In this document: piece after piece, positions 16,202 through 24,842 of the stretch
How positions within the stretch are numbered: position 1 is the first letter of the stretch
Layout of the letters: each line of letters begins with the position of its first letter
Assembly: GCA_964405335.1 (NCBI GenBank)
Contig: CAYONP010000082.1
Location: 1-27,957 of the forward strand
Length of the DNA: 27,957 nt
Origin: CAYONP01 sp964405335
GTDB taxonomy: Bacteria > Armatimonadota > UBA10988
Direction: 5' to 3'
Translations under genes and position numbers: made by a program
Notes under the pieces: model-generated
Database searches by the model: none
Told to the model about the DNA's origin: nothing
What the model saw: only the letters and a program-made list of their open reading frames with translations

Positions 16202-18361
16202 ATGGGCAAGTTGAGACTGTTCGGCGACCGGAAGCGCCCGGATCCGGGCGAAGGCAATCCTGATCGATGCGGGGGGCAGGCCCCCGACCGCTGGCCGCTG
16301 GACTATGCCCATGTGCTGTACCTGGATGTGGTGGGTTACTCGACGCGGAGCATCGGCGAGCAGAGCCGCGTCGTCCGGCAGTTGCAGGACCTGGTCCGAG
16401 CCTGCCCGGCCTACACCGCCGCCCGCGGAGACAAAGCGGTGCTGAGCCTGCCAGCCGGCGACGGCCTGGCGCTGGTCTTCTTCGGCAACCCGGAAAGGCC
16501 GGCCCGCTGCGCCATCGAGCTGACGTCAGCGCTCGCCGAGCATCCCGAGATGCAGCTCCGGATGGGCGTTCACAGCGGGCCTGTCAGCCGCCTCAAGAAC
16601 ATCAACGCTCATCCCGATGTGGCCGGCAGCGGGATCAACCTGGCGCAGCGCGTCATGGCCTGCGGCGACGCCGGCCACATCCTGCTCTCCGGCACCTACG
16701 CCAGGTCGCTCCGCGATATCGGCACCTGGAGCGATCATCTGCACGACCTCTGCCCGGTGCTGGTCAAGCACGAGGAGGTGGTCGAGCTGGTCAACTTCTT
16801 CGGCAGCGGCGTGGGCAACCCGACGACGCCGCAGTCGGTGGTGCAGCAGGTGACGGCGACGCGGCCCGACCCGCCGCTGGCGCGCGTCGCGCTGCTCCAC
16901 GCCTGGCACGTAGCGACCGATGAGCGCCTCGTGGCCGAGCTGGAGCGGCGCCTCGAGGCCGACGGCGTGAGCGTCTTCCTGGACCATCGGCTGGTCGGCG
17001 GCGCCGCGTGGTCGCAACGGCTCGAGGCCGAGCTGACCGCCGCCGACGCGGTGATCGTGCTGCTGTCCGAGCAGGCGGTGCACGACGAGATGCTGGCCTA
17101 CGAGTTGGAGATCTGCCACCAGGCGCGCGGGACGACCGGTCGGCCCCGCCTGCTGCCGGTCCGCGTCGATTACGATGGCCTGCTGCCGGAGCCTCTGGCC
17201 TCGATGCTCGATCAGCTGCCACAGGCTCAGTGGCACGGCGATGACGTGACGGAGGTGCACGCCTGGTTGAGCGAGGCGCTCCGGCCCGGCGGCCGGCATG
17301 CAGCGCCCGCGCCGGTGCTCGGCCTGTCGCATCTGCCCGCCGAGGCGCAGGAGAGCGTCGGCGGCGCCGTGCCGCTCAACTCGCCGTATTACCTCGAGCG
17401 GGACGCCGACTGCCGACTCGAGCAGGCCGTCGGGCGGCGCGACAGCATCGTGCTGATCAAGGGCGCCCGGCAGATTGGCAAGACCTCGCTGATGTCGCGG
17501 GGCATCCAGCAGGCCCGGCGCGATGGCGCGGTCGTGGCGGTCACCGACCTCCAGAAGCTGAACGCCAACCAGTTCAAGTCGATCTCCGACTTCTACCAAG
17601 CGATCGGCGGACTGATCGCCGAGCAGCTCGACCTCGAGCACTGGCCCGAGGACGAGTGGAACGACCGGCGCGCGCCGAACCTCAACTTCGAGCTGTACCT
17701 GCGGCGCCGCGTGCTCGGCGCCAGCGACCGGCCGCTGGTCTGGGCCATCGACGAGGCCGACCGGCTATTCACCTGCTCCTTCGGCAGCGACGTCTTCGGG
17801 CTGATCCGCTCGTGGCACAACGAGCGCTCGCTCGACCCGCACGGCCCGTGGGGCCGGATCAGTCTGATCATCACCTACGCGACCGAGGCCAGCCTGTTCA
17901 TCACCGACGCGAACCAGTCGCCGTTCAACGTCGGCACGCCGATTGGGCTGGCCGACTTCACGGCGAGCCAGGTGGGCGAGCTCAACACGCGGTGCGGCGG
18001 ACCGCTGGCCGACGAGGATGAGCTGGCGCGGTTCATGAACTTGGTGGGCGGGCATCCCTACCTGGTCCGGCGTGGGCTGCTGGAGATGGCCCGGCAGCAG
18101 ACGGACATCGGCCACTTCGAGTCGATCGTGCTGCTGCCCGACGGCCCCTTCCACGACCACCTGCGGCGGATGCTGGCCCTGCTCTGCCGCGACGCGGCGC
18201 TGACGGAGACGGTGCGTGGCATCCTGCGCGGCGGCCCGTGTGACAAGCCGCTGGCGTTCTTCCGCCTGCGAGCCGCCGGGCTCATGGTCGGCAGCCACAG
18301 CTCCGAGCCGACGCTCCGCTGCAGGCTCTACCGCGACTACCTGCGGCAGCACTTGTTGTAG
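16202..18361 (+). CDS. Class III nucleotide cyclase - TIR - AAA_35-type ATPase fusion protein
   Basis: This 719-residue protein starts at the ATG after GGGGGAG. Residues 34-205 are a class III cyclase domain: VLYLDVVGYS gives the first metal Asp (D42), GDGLALVFF the second (D87), and GSGINLAQRV the transition-state Asn/Arg pair (N146, R150). All expected catalytic residues are present; the substrate-selecting residues are not clear, so cAMP versus cGMP is open. Residues 226-330 are a TIR domain with GGAAWSQRLEAEL and HDEMLAYELE, where E301 fits the NADase Glu. Residues 388-719 are the AAA module with Walker A GARQIGKTSLM (K427) and Walker B LVWAIDEADRL, ending CRLYRDYLRQHLL like the 7744-9198 protein. 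A single chain may join cyclic nucleotide synthesis, NAD cleavage and a STAND-like switch. Confidence 0.88.
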   Translation: MGKLRLFGDRKRPDPGEGNPDRCGGQAPDRWPLDYAHVLYLDVVGYSTRSIGEQSRVVRQLQDLVRACPAYTAARGDKAVLSLPAGDGLALVFFGNPERPARCAIELTSALAEHPEMQLRMGVHSGPVSRLKNINAHPDVAGSGINLAQRVMACGDAGHILLSGTYARSLRDIGTWSDHLHDLCPVLVKHEEVVELVNFFGSGVGNPTTPQSVVQQVTATRPDPPLARVALLHAWHVATDERLVAELERRLEADGVSVFLDHRLVGGAAWSQRLEAELTAADAVIVLLSEQAVHDEMLAYELEICHQARGTTGRPRLLPVRVDYDGLLPEPLASMLDQLPQAQWHGDDVTEVHAWLSEALRPGGRHAAPAPVLGLSHLPAEAQESVGGAVPLNSPYYLERDADCRLEQAVGRRDSIVLIKGARQIGKTSLMSRGIQQARRDGAVVAVTDLQKLNANQFKSISDFYQAIGGLIAEQLDLEHWPEDEWNDRRAPNLNFELYLRRRVLGASDRPLVWAIDEADRLFTCSFGSDVFGLIRSWHNERSLDPHGPWGRISLIITYATEASLFITDANQSPFNVGTPIGLADFTASQVGELNTRCGGPLADEDELARFMNLVGGHPYLVRRGLLEMARQQTDIGHFESIVLLPDGPFHDHLRRMLALLCRDAALTETVRGILRGGPCDKPLAFFRLRAAGLMVGSHSSEPTLRCRLYRDYLRQHLL

Positions 18362-18439
18362 GTCCCGTCGCCGATGTCTCAGCATGCGCACAGCGCGTCC
18401 GGATCCAGCAGCAGAGCCACACGGTTGAGACTGTTATAG

Positions 18440-18464
18440 CACGATCCGGCATGCGAAGATCGTG
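18440..18464. promoter_or_regulatory. Inverted repeat between the convergent gene blocks
   Basis: CACGATC (18440-18446) and GATCGTG (18458-18464) flank an 11-base spacer in the 174-base gap between the cyclase/TIR gene and the mobile-element genes. It may be a terminator stem for converging transcripts or lie near the left element boundary. No direct repeat matching the right edge was found. Confidence 0.3.
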
Positions 18465-18535
18465 ATTCACCTGCCCGTCGAGCACCGAGTGATGTGTGAC
18501 GCGCTGGGAGGCGCGAAGTCCGATTGGTGCTTCCC

Positions 18536-19198
18536 CTACCCCGGCCTCGCCAACATCCGCTCCGCGGTCACCTCCGCCGGCAGCTCCGGCCAGAGGCGTC
18601 GGAAGCGGTTGACCAGGCCGAGCCCGTCGAGCTGGGTGCGCCAGCGCCACCAGGCGGCGCGTAGGACCTCGCACTGCTCGCGGGCGACGTGTCTCCCCCG
18701 CTCGGCCTCCTCGGCTCGTCTGAGCGCATCCTGGTGTGCTACGCGCTCGCGCTCCAGCTCGGAGCGCAGGCGGTCCCGCTCGATCGTCAGCTCGGCGACA
18801 CGGGCGCGTGACTCGACGAGCGCCTCCTGCCACGCCACCGCCTCCTCCGACCGTCTGGCCGCGGCGGTTGGCGGCGCCTGGTGGCGGTTGGCGGCGCCGT
18901 CTGGCGGCACCTGGTGGCGGCGGTTGGCGGCGGTTGGCGCTAAGCGATCTTCGAGTGCCGCCGAAAGGGCGTCAAGGTCAGCCGTCGAGAGTAGACAGAC
19001 ACGCCCGCCGTGGGCTGCTCGAATCCGCTCTCCGGGAACGTCGGCTGTCCGTTGCAGACGCCGCAGAGCATCCACGCTGATGCCCAGCTCTGCGGCAGCC
19101 TCCTGCCGCGTCAGGCGCTCGGCGGCGGTTGGCGGTTGGCGCTCGTCACTGCCTGGCGGCGCCAGGCGGCGGTTGGCGCCGTTCGTCGTGGTTTCCAT
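18536..19198 (-). CDS. HTH and coiled-coil protein with internal NRR/NRH-x-x-PP repeats
   Basis: This 220-residue protein starts at the ATG at 19198; the upstream Shine-Dalgarno is poor. Residues 28-80 (LTRQEAAAELGISVDALRRLQR ... GGRVCLLSTADLDAL) look like a HTH_17/excisionase-type DNA-binding domain. Residues 115-175 are a charged coiled coil (ARVAELTIERDRLRSELERE...). Between them, and near the N-terminus, are copies of NRR/NRH followed by QxPP, encoded by repeated GGCGGTTGGCG DNA. The C-terminus has RFRRLWPELPAEVTAERML. It may be a replication or excision regulator of the element; this is inference. Confidence 0.7.
   Translation of the reverse strand: METTTNGANRRLAPPGSDERQPPTAAERLTRQEAAAELGISVDALRRLQRTADVPGERIRAAHGGRVCLLSTADLDALSAALEDRLAPTAANRRHQVPPDGAANRHQAPPTAAARRSEEAVAWQEALVESRARVAELTIERDRLRSELERERVAHQDALRRAEEAERGRHVAREQCEVLRAAWWRWRTQLDGLGLVNRFRRLWPELPAEVTAERMLARPG
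18863..19179. repeat. Short repeats with GGCGGTTGGCG core inside the HTH gene
   Basis: GGCGGTTGGCGGCGCC occurs at 18863-18878 and 18883-18898 (20-base period), and GGCGGTTGGCGC at 18929-18940, 19131-19142 and 19168-19179. More partial copies lie between. They fall in two clusters around the HTH-coding segment and encode the Asn-Arg/Pro-rich linkers. They could be iteron-like binding sites, expanded codon repeats or both. Confidence 0.6.
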
Positions 19199-19256
19199 AC
19201 CGCGTCAGAGTCCCCCCAACGGCCGAGGGTCTTGGACCGGGCGGGCCACGAACTGC

Positions 19257-19814
19257 TCACCGTCCCGCCCTCCACTTTGCTCGGCCCTCCAGCGCCCGCT
19301 TCACCATCGCCGGCGTCCAGTCGGTACCCAACTCGCCAGCCACGTGGGCGAAGAGACGGTCGTACTTGTGGGCCTCCTGAGCCGAGGTGTAGGTCAGGTC
19401 GTAGCAGTGCCGGCAGCCGAAGTAGCGGCCACCCGGCGGGAGGTAGAGCTTGGCCACCCGGCGCCCGCAGAGCTGGCCGTTCCGGATGAGCGGACAGCGG
19501 AACCACCAGCGCCGGCCGCCGAACCGGCAAGGCGTCCAGGTCAGCTCGATCGGCTCCTCGATCTGCTCCGACTCGCCTTGTCGAGGTGTGGTGCGGTAGC
19601 GCAGCGCCAGACGTCTCTCGCCGTCCCTGGTCATGGCACAACAGCCGATCGATCCCTCTTCGCGGTTGCCGTGACGCCAAGTCAGGGAATACCGCACGGC
19701 GCCCTCCTCGGGGAACTGGCCGAGGAGGCTTCGGTCCGCGGCCAAGACCAAACACTGCTCGACCGTGGTCTTGGTGTTGAAGGTCGGAAGCCTGCCGCTC
19801 CCCGGTCCGCCCAT
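19257..19814 (-). CDS. MGGPGSGR-type zinc-ribbon-like element protein
   Basis: This 185-residue protein starts at the ATG preceded by GGAGAG. Its opening MGGPGSGR and the C-terminal block LTWTPCRFGGRRWWFRCP ... CGRRVAKLYLPPGG ... FGCRHCYDLTY are hallmarks of a family I know from mobile elements and phages without assigned function. Cysteines in RCP, LCG and CRHC could form a zinc ribbon. The middle (REEGSIGCCAM ... LALRYRTT) looks like a beta sheet. It precedes the HTH/coiled-coil gene by 58 bases. Role unknown, possibly nucleic-acid binding. Confidence 0.8.
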   Translation of the reverse strand: MGGPGSGRLPTFNTKTTVEQCLVLAADRSLLGQFPEEGAVRYSLTWRHGNREEGSIGCCAMTRDGERRLALRYRTTPRQGESEQIEEPIELTWTPCRFGGRRWWFRCPLIRNGQLCGRRVAKLYLPPGGRYFGCRHCYDLTYTSAQEAHKYDRLFAHVAGELGTDWTPAMVKRALEGRAKWRAGR

Positions 19815-19915
19815 GCTGCTCTCCGGTTTCTCCCAAAATGATCTCGCGCAGTGTGCACTTCCAGCGCTTTTTTTCGCCTTTGCTCCACGGCCCTTTTCTA
19901 CCAAACGAACCCGTC

Positions 19916-20797
19916 CTACTCGGCCTCGATCACCGTCAGGGAGCCGCGTTGCGCCTGCATGGCCCGCAGCTCCCCGAGCGTCTTGGCGAGCGCCCGGCGG
20001 AGGTGCGCTTCATAGCGGGAAAACCGCTCTAGATCCTCCTCGTTGGGCAGAATCCGGGACCGTTGAAGCCGTTCGACGGCTTTTTCGGCCCGTTCCAGGG
20101 CGGCCTCTGCCCGTTTGCGACCCCGCCTCGCCCGTTCCAGAGCCTGGAGCACCAGGTCCGCCAACGTGACTTCGGCCACGTCGGCCACATCCTCGGCCAC
20201 CGCGTGCAACAGCTCCAGCGTCCAGTCTCGGAAGCTGCCATCCTCCAGGTTCTCGCTGGTCAGCGGTGGCGGCAGGGCGAAGCTCGCGGGATCGGTCAAG
20301 TCCAGGTCGCCGACCTCGTCCGCCATGATGAACAGCACGGCCTCGGCCCGCCCCTTGCCAAGATCCTCCGCCCGCAGGTCGGCGAAACCCTCCAGGTCGC
20401 GGATGAGCTGGGCCTTTCGTGCCACCTCTTCGCACAGCCCTTCGATGCTGCTGAAGTGGCTGGTCTTGGCCCAATCATCCTCCGCCGTCTCCTGCAGCAG
20501 GCTCACCGCCTCGCGCTCGGCGCGGGCCACGCGGCCGAGCCGCCAGGTCAGCAAGGCCACGTCCTGGGCCAGCACCGCTTCGAGGTAGGTCGCGGGCTCG
20601 ACGCTCTCCACCACCGCGGCCAGGTGGCGTTTCCAGTCCTCCTCGCGCTCCAGTCCGGGAACCACGAAGAGAGACGAGCGGAGGCCGTGCTTCAGGGCGT
20701 TGAGGGCCGAGCGCTTCCGGCCCGCCGGCGCCTTCGTCTCGGCCGAGACGAGGGCGTTCGGCGGGTTGGCGGCGATCGGTTTCGGGTTGGTGCTCAC
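19916..20797 (-). CDS. ALKHG-type conserved hypothetical protein
   Basis: This 293-residue protein starts at a GTG with GGAGA upstream. It opens with a disordered stretch, then RKRSALNALKHGLRSS, a motif near the N-terminus of a family common in mobile elements of Planctomycetes and related phyla. The rest is helical, including a long Arg/Glu-rich coiled coil at about 225-260 (LERARRGRKRAEAALERAEKAVERLQ) and the C-terminal RYEAHLRRALAKTLGELRAMQAQR. No catalytic motif is seen. A short candidate ORF ends on its start codon (GTGA overlap). Confidence 0.75.
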   Translation of the reverse strand: MSTNPKPIAANPPNALVSAETKAPAGRKRSALNALKHGLRSSLFVVPGLEREEDWKRHLAAVVESVEPATYLEAVLAQDVALLTWRLGRVARAEREAVSLLQETAEDDWAKTSHFSSIEGLCEEVARKAQLIRDLEGFADLRAEDLGKGRAEAVLFIMADEVGDLDLTDPASFALPPPLTSENLEDGSFRDWTLELLHAVAEDVADVAEVTLADLVLQALERARRGRKRAEAALERAEKAVERLQRSRILPNEEDLERFSRYEAHLRRALAKTLGELRAMQAQRGSLTVIEAE

Positions 20798-21006
20798 GGG
20801 CGTTCTCCGTTATCGAAGTGTCTGCTAATGGCCCTTTGCGGACTCAACCAGCCCCGCCGGCAACCGCTACGCAACATCCGGCTGGAACTCCCGCGGCTCG
20901 TCGGGTAGACTAAGAGACAGGCAGGTATGCGCGGGAACAACCTCAGGTCGTCCGACCGGACGGCAGCCCTGATGGGTGGGATCCTGAGGCCCGGGACCTG
21001 CTTCAT
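20794..21006 (-). CDS. Possible 70-residue coupled ORF between DUF3800 and the ALKHG protein
   Basis: The frame starts with ATGA overlapping the DUF3800 stop and ends with GTGA overlapping the next gene's start, so it fills the gap as an operon gene would. The third codon positions are mostly G or C. The residue composition (Arg- and Ser-rich, MKQVPGLRIPPIRAAV...) matches no family and looks partly like non-coding DNA. The double overlap is the only real support. Confidence 0.3.
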   Translation of the reverse strand: MKQVPGLRIPPIRAAVRSDDLRLFPRIPACLLVYPTSRGSSSRMLRSGCRRGWLSPQRAISRHFDNGERP

Positions 21007-21800
21007 TTTTGCCCGTAGACCTCCCGCACCCAGCCGAGTTCGGGCGCCGTCTGGAGCCGACTCTCCACCTCGCCGGGCCAGAACTTGAGGCCGTAACCGA
21101 GATACCGCCCGCGGCGGTGGTAGACCCGCGGCTGGAGCATCCGGGCGTAGCGCTCTTCCGTGTAGCCGTACGGCGACGGCTCCACCGCCTTGAAGAAGCT
21201 GCTCGCCACCGCGTCGGCAAGCTGCAGCCCCATCCGCTTACCCGAGGTGTAGGCCGTCACCTGGTGCGGGCGTACCACCGTCCAGTCGATGGTCACCCCG
21301 CGCGCAGCGGCCTGGTCCTCCAGCAGGCCGAGGTAGCCGCGCAGCTCGGTGTAGGCCATGCCGGAACGGTTCGAGAAGACGACCTCGGCGCTCCCGTCGC
21401 CGGTCTCGTCCGCACGGCGCGCGTCGCGGCAGAGCCACGAGACCCGCTCCAGCAGCAGACGGACCGCGTAGAAGTAGAGCCGATACCCCTCCTCGAACTT
21501 CTCCGGCTCCTGCAGGTCGGGCTTGCTGATCAGCACCGAGACCACCCGCAGCTTCGCCCGCGCGATCCGGTCGACAAAGGGCACCCGATGCTCGTGGCGC
21601 AGGTCGCGGAAGTGGAGCGGCTTCTTCGGCGGCCGGTCGAGCAGGGCCCGTACCTCGTCGACCAGCTTGACCGTTTCCAGGTCGGAGCCCGCCCGTGTCA
21701 CGACGGCCGAGAGGACGAACCAGCGCGAACTCCCGCCGCCGTCGAACTGGAAACCCTCGTCGCCCGACTCGTCCACGTAGACGTAGAACGAAGCTGCCAC
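21003..21800 (-). CDS. DUF3800 domain protein
   Basis: This 265-residue protein starts at a GTG after GGAGCAGGTGT. Family hallmarks are YVYVDESGDEG at residues 6-16, LHFRDLRHEHR, and the C-terminal LQLADAVASSFFKAVE. DUF3800 proteins are thought to adopt an RNase H-like fold with acidic active-site residues, which fits the DESGD and LAD motifs, and they often occur in mobile elements and defence regions. Biochemical activity is not established from this sequence. It is 41 bases downstream of the primase gene and probably in its operon. Confidence 0.85.
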   Translation of the reverse strand: MAASFYVYVDESGDEGFQFDGGGSSRWFVLSAVVTRAGSDLETVKLVDEVRALLDRPPKKPLHFRDLRHEHRVPFVDRIARAKLRVVSVLISKPDLQEPEKFEEGYRLYFYAVRLLLERVSWLCRDARRADETGDGSAEVVFSNRSGMAYTELRGYLGLLEDQAAARGVTIDWTVVRPHQVTAYTSGKRMGLQLADAVASSFFKAVEPSPYGYTEERYARMLQPRVYHRRGRYLGYGLKFWPGEVESRLQTAPELGWVREVYGQK

Positions 21801-21841
21801 ACACCTGCTCCCGCTCGACCGGCTCTCGGTCCTCTACCCGT

Positions 21842-24736
21842 CTACTCACGCTCCTCGACCGAACACCCTCTGGGCGAAACGAAGTCAGGGGCGAAGGGGT
21901 CGTCATCCCCTTCGCCGGGGTGGGCCGCCTGGGCCGCCCCTGGGCCGGGGGGTGGACCGGCACCTACGCCGCTCTGGGAGCTGTGTGGACCGGGCGGGCC
22001 GGCACTTTCTCGGAAATTCTCGCGGAGAGTTTCTTGGGGAAAATATCCAGTGACCGGCGGCCCTCCCGGTCCAAGCCGCTCTGGGAGCGGATCGAGTGCC
22101 GGCCCACTGGACCGGCACTCGGCACCATCGAGGTCGAGTTCGGCTTGGCGCGTGAGGCGGATGCCGTCAAATCCGCGTCGTTTCTGCGCGCCGATGCGCC
22201 GGCGGGCAGAAACTGGCCCGTGGCTGGCGAGGTGGTCGGCGAACTGGTTCTGCGTCAACGTCATCCGTTCGGCGGCTTGGTCGCACCACTCACGGAAGTC
22301 GCGGAACAGCTCCTCCGTCGGCGTGAACCAGTTGTGGGTGGGATCGATCGCGCAGTGCTCGTCGAGCCAGTCGGCCAGCGGGTCCATCGCGGCCTGGTAG
22401 CTCCCGGTGGCCTCCTCGACCGCCGAGCAGGTGTCCAGCCCCTCGCTCTGCCACGCGAGACAGCCCCGGACACACCAGGCCAGCACCGCATCGGCACACT
22501 GCTCGCGCAGCCGGCGTTTGAGGTCGCGGTCAACGCGCTCGGGTGGTACCTGGTGGACTAGCGGAATCACACGCATCCGCCGCCAGACGGCCGAATCGTC
22601 GTGCGCTACCTTCGGCCGGTCGTTGGCCGCCAGCCAGAGCGTGAACTGCGGCCGCCACGAGACTGGGTTACGGTACATCGCGCGAGCGCTGATCGTCTCG
22701 CCGCCGGTGAGCCATTTGAGAAGCTCGGCCTCGAAGTCTCGCCGACCACTTGCCTCGACCGCCACGGCCAGCCGTCGCCCCTGGAGCTTCGCGATCTCGG
22801 GGCGGGCATCAGACCCGCCACGGCTTCGCAGCAGCGCGGCGAAGTCGAGGGAGTCGGCGTAGTCGCCGAGCAGGGACCGCAGTGTGTCCAGGAAGGTGCT
22901 TTTGCCGGTCCGCGCCGGCCCGTAGGTGAAGAACAGCACTTCCTCGTTCGGGTCGCCGGTCAGGGTGTAGCCGGCCGCCCGTTGCAGGTAGGCGGTCAGC
23001 TCGGCGTCGCCGCCGGTGGCATCAGCGAGGAAGCGGTTCCACTCCTCGGCGGCCGGCCCGAAGTCGGCGTCGGGGTGATACTCGGCTTCGACGCGTCGGG
23101 TAACCAGGTCCGACGGGTTGTGAGGCCGCAGGTCGCCGGTCCGCAGGTCAATCACCCCGTTGCGGCAGTTGAGTAGGTTCGGGTCCGCGTCCAACGCCGT
23201 AGATGTGACGGCGAGATCGGGGCGGGCCACGTAGAGGGCGGCGTCTAGCTTCTGGCGCGTGGCCGAGGTCACTGCCCACTTGGCCAGGGCGCTACGCTGC
23301 TCCTCGGGTGCGTTATGCGCTTCGCGCAGGATGCTCCTCGCGGTCGCCTTGGCGCAAGCGAGGGCCTGCTCACCGGTGTCCTGGGCCCAGCGGCTGCCGT
23401 CGTAGTAGAGCCACGTCTGCCAGTCCTTGCACCAGCGCAGGCGGTCGCCGTAGAGGGCCACCAGGCGTTCGGCGTTGCCGATGTCGTCGCTGCGGAAGCG
23501 ACCCGGCTCACAGCAGCGACGGTCCTGCGCGAACGGTTCATCGGCAGGTTCAGGTTCGAGCCCGTCGGCCGCCACATCGGCCGCGTGCCCATGCCGCCAG
23601 CCCGGCTTGAGAAACTCCGGGTCGCCGTCGGTGCGTGCCCACTCCACCAGCGCCGCCACGGTTAGGCCGCCGTCCGGAGTGAACGAGCGCCACTTCGTCT
23701 CGCAGACTTCCTCGCCGTCGAACTTGGTGCTCTGTCGGCTCCAGGCGATCCACTCCGGCAGCAGATCGTCTCCGACACTCTGCAGGGCCATGCCCACCTC
23801 GCACCAGGTCTGGTAGTCGTCAGCGCGGCTTGGTCTCAGTCGGTCCAGCGCGAGAAGCGCCACCTCGCGGTCGGAGAGGCGCTCACCAGGGGGGCTGACG
23901 GTGGCGGTGGCCGCTTGGCTTGGATGGACCGTCTGTGGCTTCGCCGACCGCGTGGCGGGCACCAGGGCGCGCAAGGCGGCCATCTGGTGGCGCGGGCCGT
24001 CCTTTGCCAGGACGCGGCAGAGGAGCGGCCGGTCTGGGCGCTTGACGTTGTAGGCGCCCACCATCCTGACCACGCGCGTTCCCGCGTCGGAGGCGGCCGG
24101 GTCGGCTAGGCGGTACCCGGCGCTGGTGTTGACCGCGGCGATCAGATCTTTGTTCAGGCGCTTGCACGCAGCCACGTCACGCGCGGCGACATCGTCCTCC
24201 AGGATGAACAGTGCATAGTGCCCATACCCAGACCGCCAGACCGCCGTCGGCGCCAGGCCGAGAGCCTGCAGGTGACGCTGCAGTTCGGCCCTGTGCTCCT
24301 CCAGCAGGCCGGCGAGCTCTTCGTCGCCTAGCTGGTGCAGATGCGCCTTGGCCGCGTCCGTGTCGGGGAAGTCGGCGCTCCGGGTGGTGGTCAACCAGTC
24401 GCAGGCGTCGGCGTCGCAGGTGAGCCACAGGACGCGCCGGCAGGTGGCGGCCTTGCGTGTATCAGGCGGGTCGTGTAGGCCGCTGGTGACGTAGAGGTTT
24501 GGAAACGCGGCCTCGCCGCAGTAGTGCCGGGCCGCGTCGGCCAGCTCGGCCGCGGTGGCCGCGAAGGTGGCTGCGAACCCGTTCACGGCCAGGCCGTCGA
24601 CATCGGCGCCGACCGCGCTCTTCCCGTCGGAGAACACCTGGAACGTCAAGGCGGCGTCGGCTGGCAGGCCAAGCCACCGTGCCAGCTTTGCGGCGGCGTC
24701 GGCGATCTTCGGGTAGGGGGTAGGGGCGTTAGCCAT
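21842..24736 (-). CDS. AEP-like primase - PriCT - D5-type SF3 helicase
   Basis: This 964-residue protein starts at the ATG with GGAGG seven bases upstream. The N-terminal domain carries archaeo-eukaryotic primase motifs: LWLTCDADA (D108, D110), SGYGHY (169-174) and GTRVVRMVGAYNVKRP. A PriCT-2-like domain spans 295-367 (DYQTWCEVGMALQSVGDD ... WIAWSRQSTKFD). Then comes a D5-type region and an SF3 helicase with Walker A GPARTGKST (K612), sensor LAANDRP (702-708) and VWRRMRVIPL. The C-terminal tail is Pro/Gly-rich and low in complexity. It would prime and unwind the element's DNA during replication. No separate origin was found. Confidence 0.9.
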   Translation of the reverse strand: MANAPTPYPKIADAAAKLARWLGLPADAALTFQVFSDGKSAVGADVDGLAVNGFAATFAATAAELADAARHYCGEAAFPNLYVTSGLHDPPDTRKAATCRRVLWLTCDADACDWLTTTRSADFPDTDAAKAHLHQLGDEELAGLLEEHRAELQRHLQALGLAPTAVWRSGYGHYALFILEDDVAARDVAACKRLNKDLIAAVNTSAGYRLADPAASDAGTRVVRMVGAYNVKRPDRPLLCRVLAKDGPRHQMAALRALVPATRSAKPQTVHPSQAATATVSPPGERLSDREVALLALDRLRPSRADDYQTWCEVGMALQSVGDDLLPEWIAWSRQSTKFDGEEVCETKWRSFTPDGGLTVAALVEWARTDGDPEFLKPGWRHGHAADVAADGLEPEPADEPFAQDRRCCEPGRFRSDDIGNAERLVALYGDRLRWCKDWQTWLYYDGSRWAQDTGEQALACAKATARSILREAHNAPEEQRSALAKWAVTSATRQKLDAALYVARPDLAVTSTALDADPNLLNCRNGVIDLRTGDLRPHNPSDLVTRRVEAEYHPDADFGPAAEEWNRFLADATGGDAELTAYLQRAAGYTLTGDPNEEVLFFTYGPARTGKSTFLDTLRSLLGDYADSLDFAALLRSRGGSDARPEIAKLQGRRLAVAVEASGRRDFEAELLKWLTGGETISARAMYRNPVSWRPQFTLWLAANDRPKVAHDDSAVWRRMRVIPLVHQVPPERVDRDLKRRLREQCADAVLAWCVRGCLAWQSEGLDTCSAVEEATGSYQAAMDPLADWLDEHCAIDPTHNWFTPTEELFRDFREWCDQAAERMTLTQNQFADHLASHGPVSARRRIGAQKRRGFDGIRLTRQAELDLDGAECRSSGPALDPLPERLGPGGPPVTGYFPQETLRENFRESAGPPGPHSSQSGVGAGPPPGPGAAQAAHPGEGDDDPFAPDFVSPRGCSVEERE

Positions 24737-24794
24737 CAGCCACCCTCCAGACGACCGCCTCGGCCTCAGCGGCCAGCTTCAGACGTGTGAGCAT
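24729..24794 (-). CDS. Possible 21-residue leader ORF overlapping the primase start
   Basis: ATG at 24794 has GGGGAGGAG upstream and the frame (MLTRLKLAAEAEAVVWRVADG) stops eight bases inside the primase start. The strong ribosome site and overlap suggest a translationally coupled leader peptide. It is too short for a family match. Confidence 0.4.
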   Translation of the reverse strand: MLTRLKLAAEAEAVVWRVADG

Positions 24795-24816
24795 GGCGGG
24801 GCTCCTCCCCGCCCGC

Positions 24817-24830
24817 GGTCACCGGTGACC
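24817..24830. promoter_or_regulatory. Perfect 14-base palindrome, candidate operator
   Basis: GGTCACCGGTGACC is perfectly symmetric. It lies between the small HTH gene and the primase leader ORF and overlaps a possible plus-strand -35 (GTGACC). It is a natural candidate operator for the neighbouring HTH regulator. Confidence 0.5.
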
Positions 24831-24842
24831 AGGCGTCGCGCG

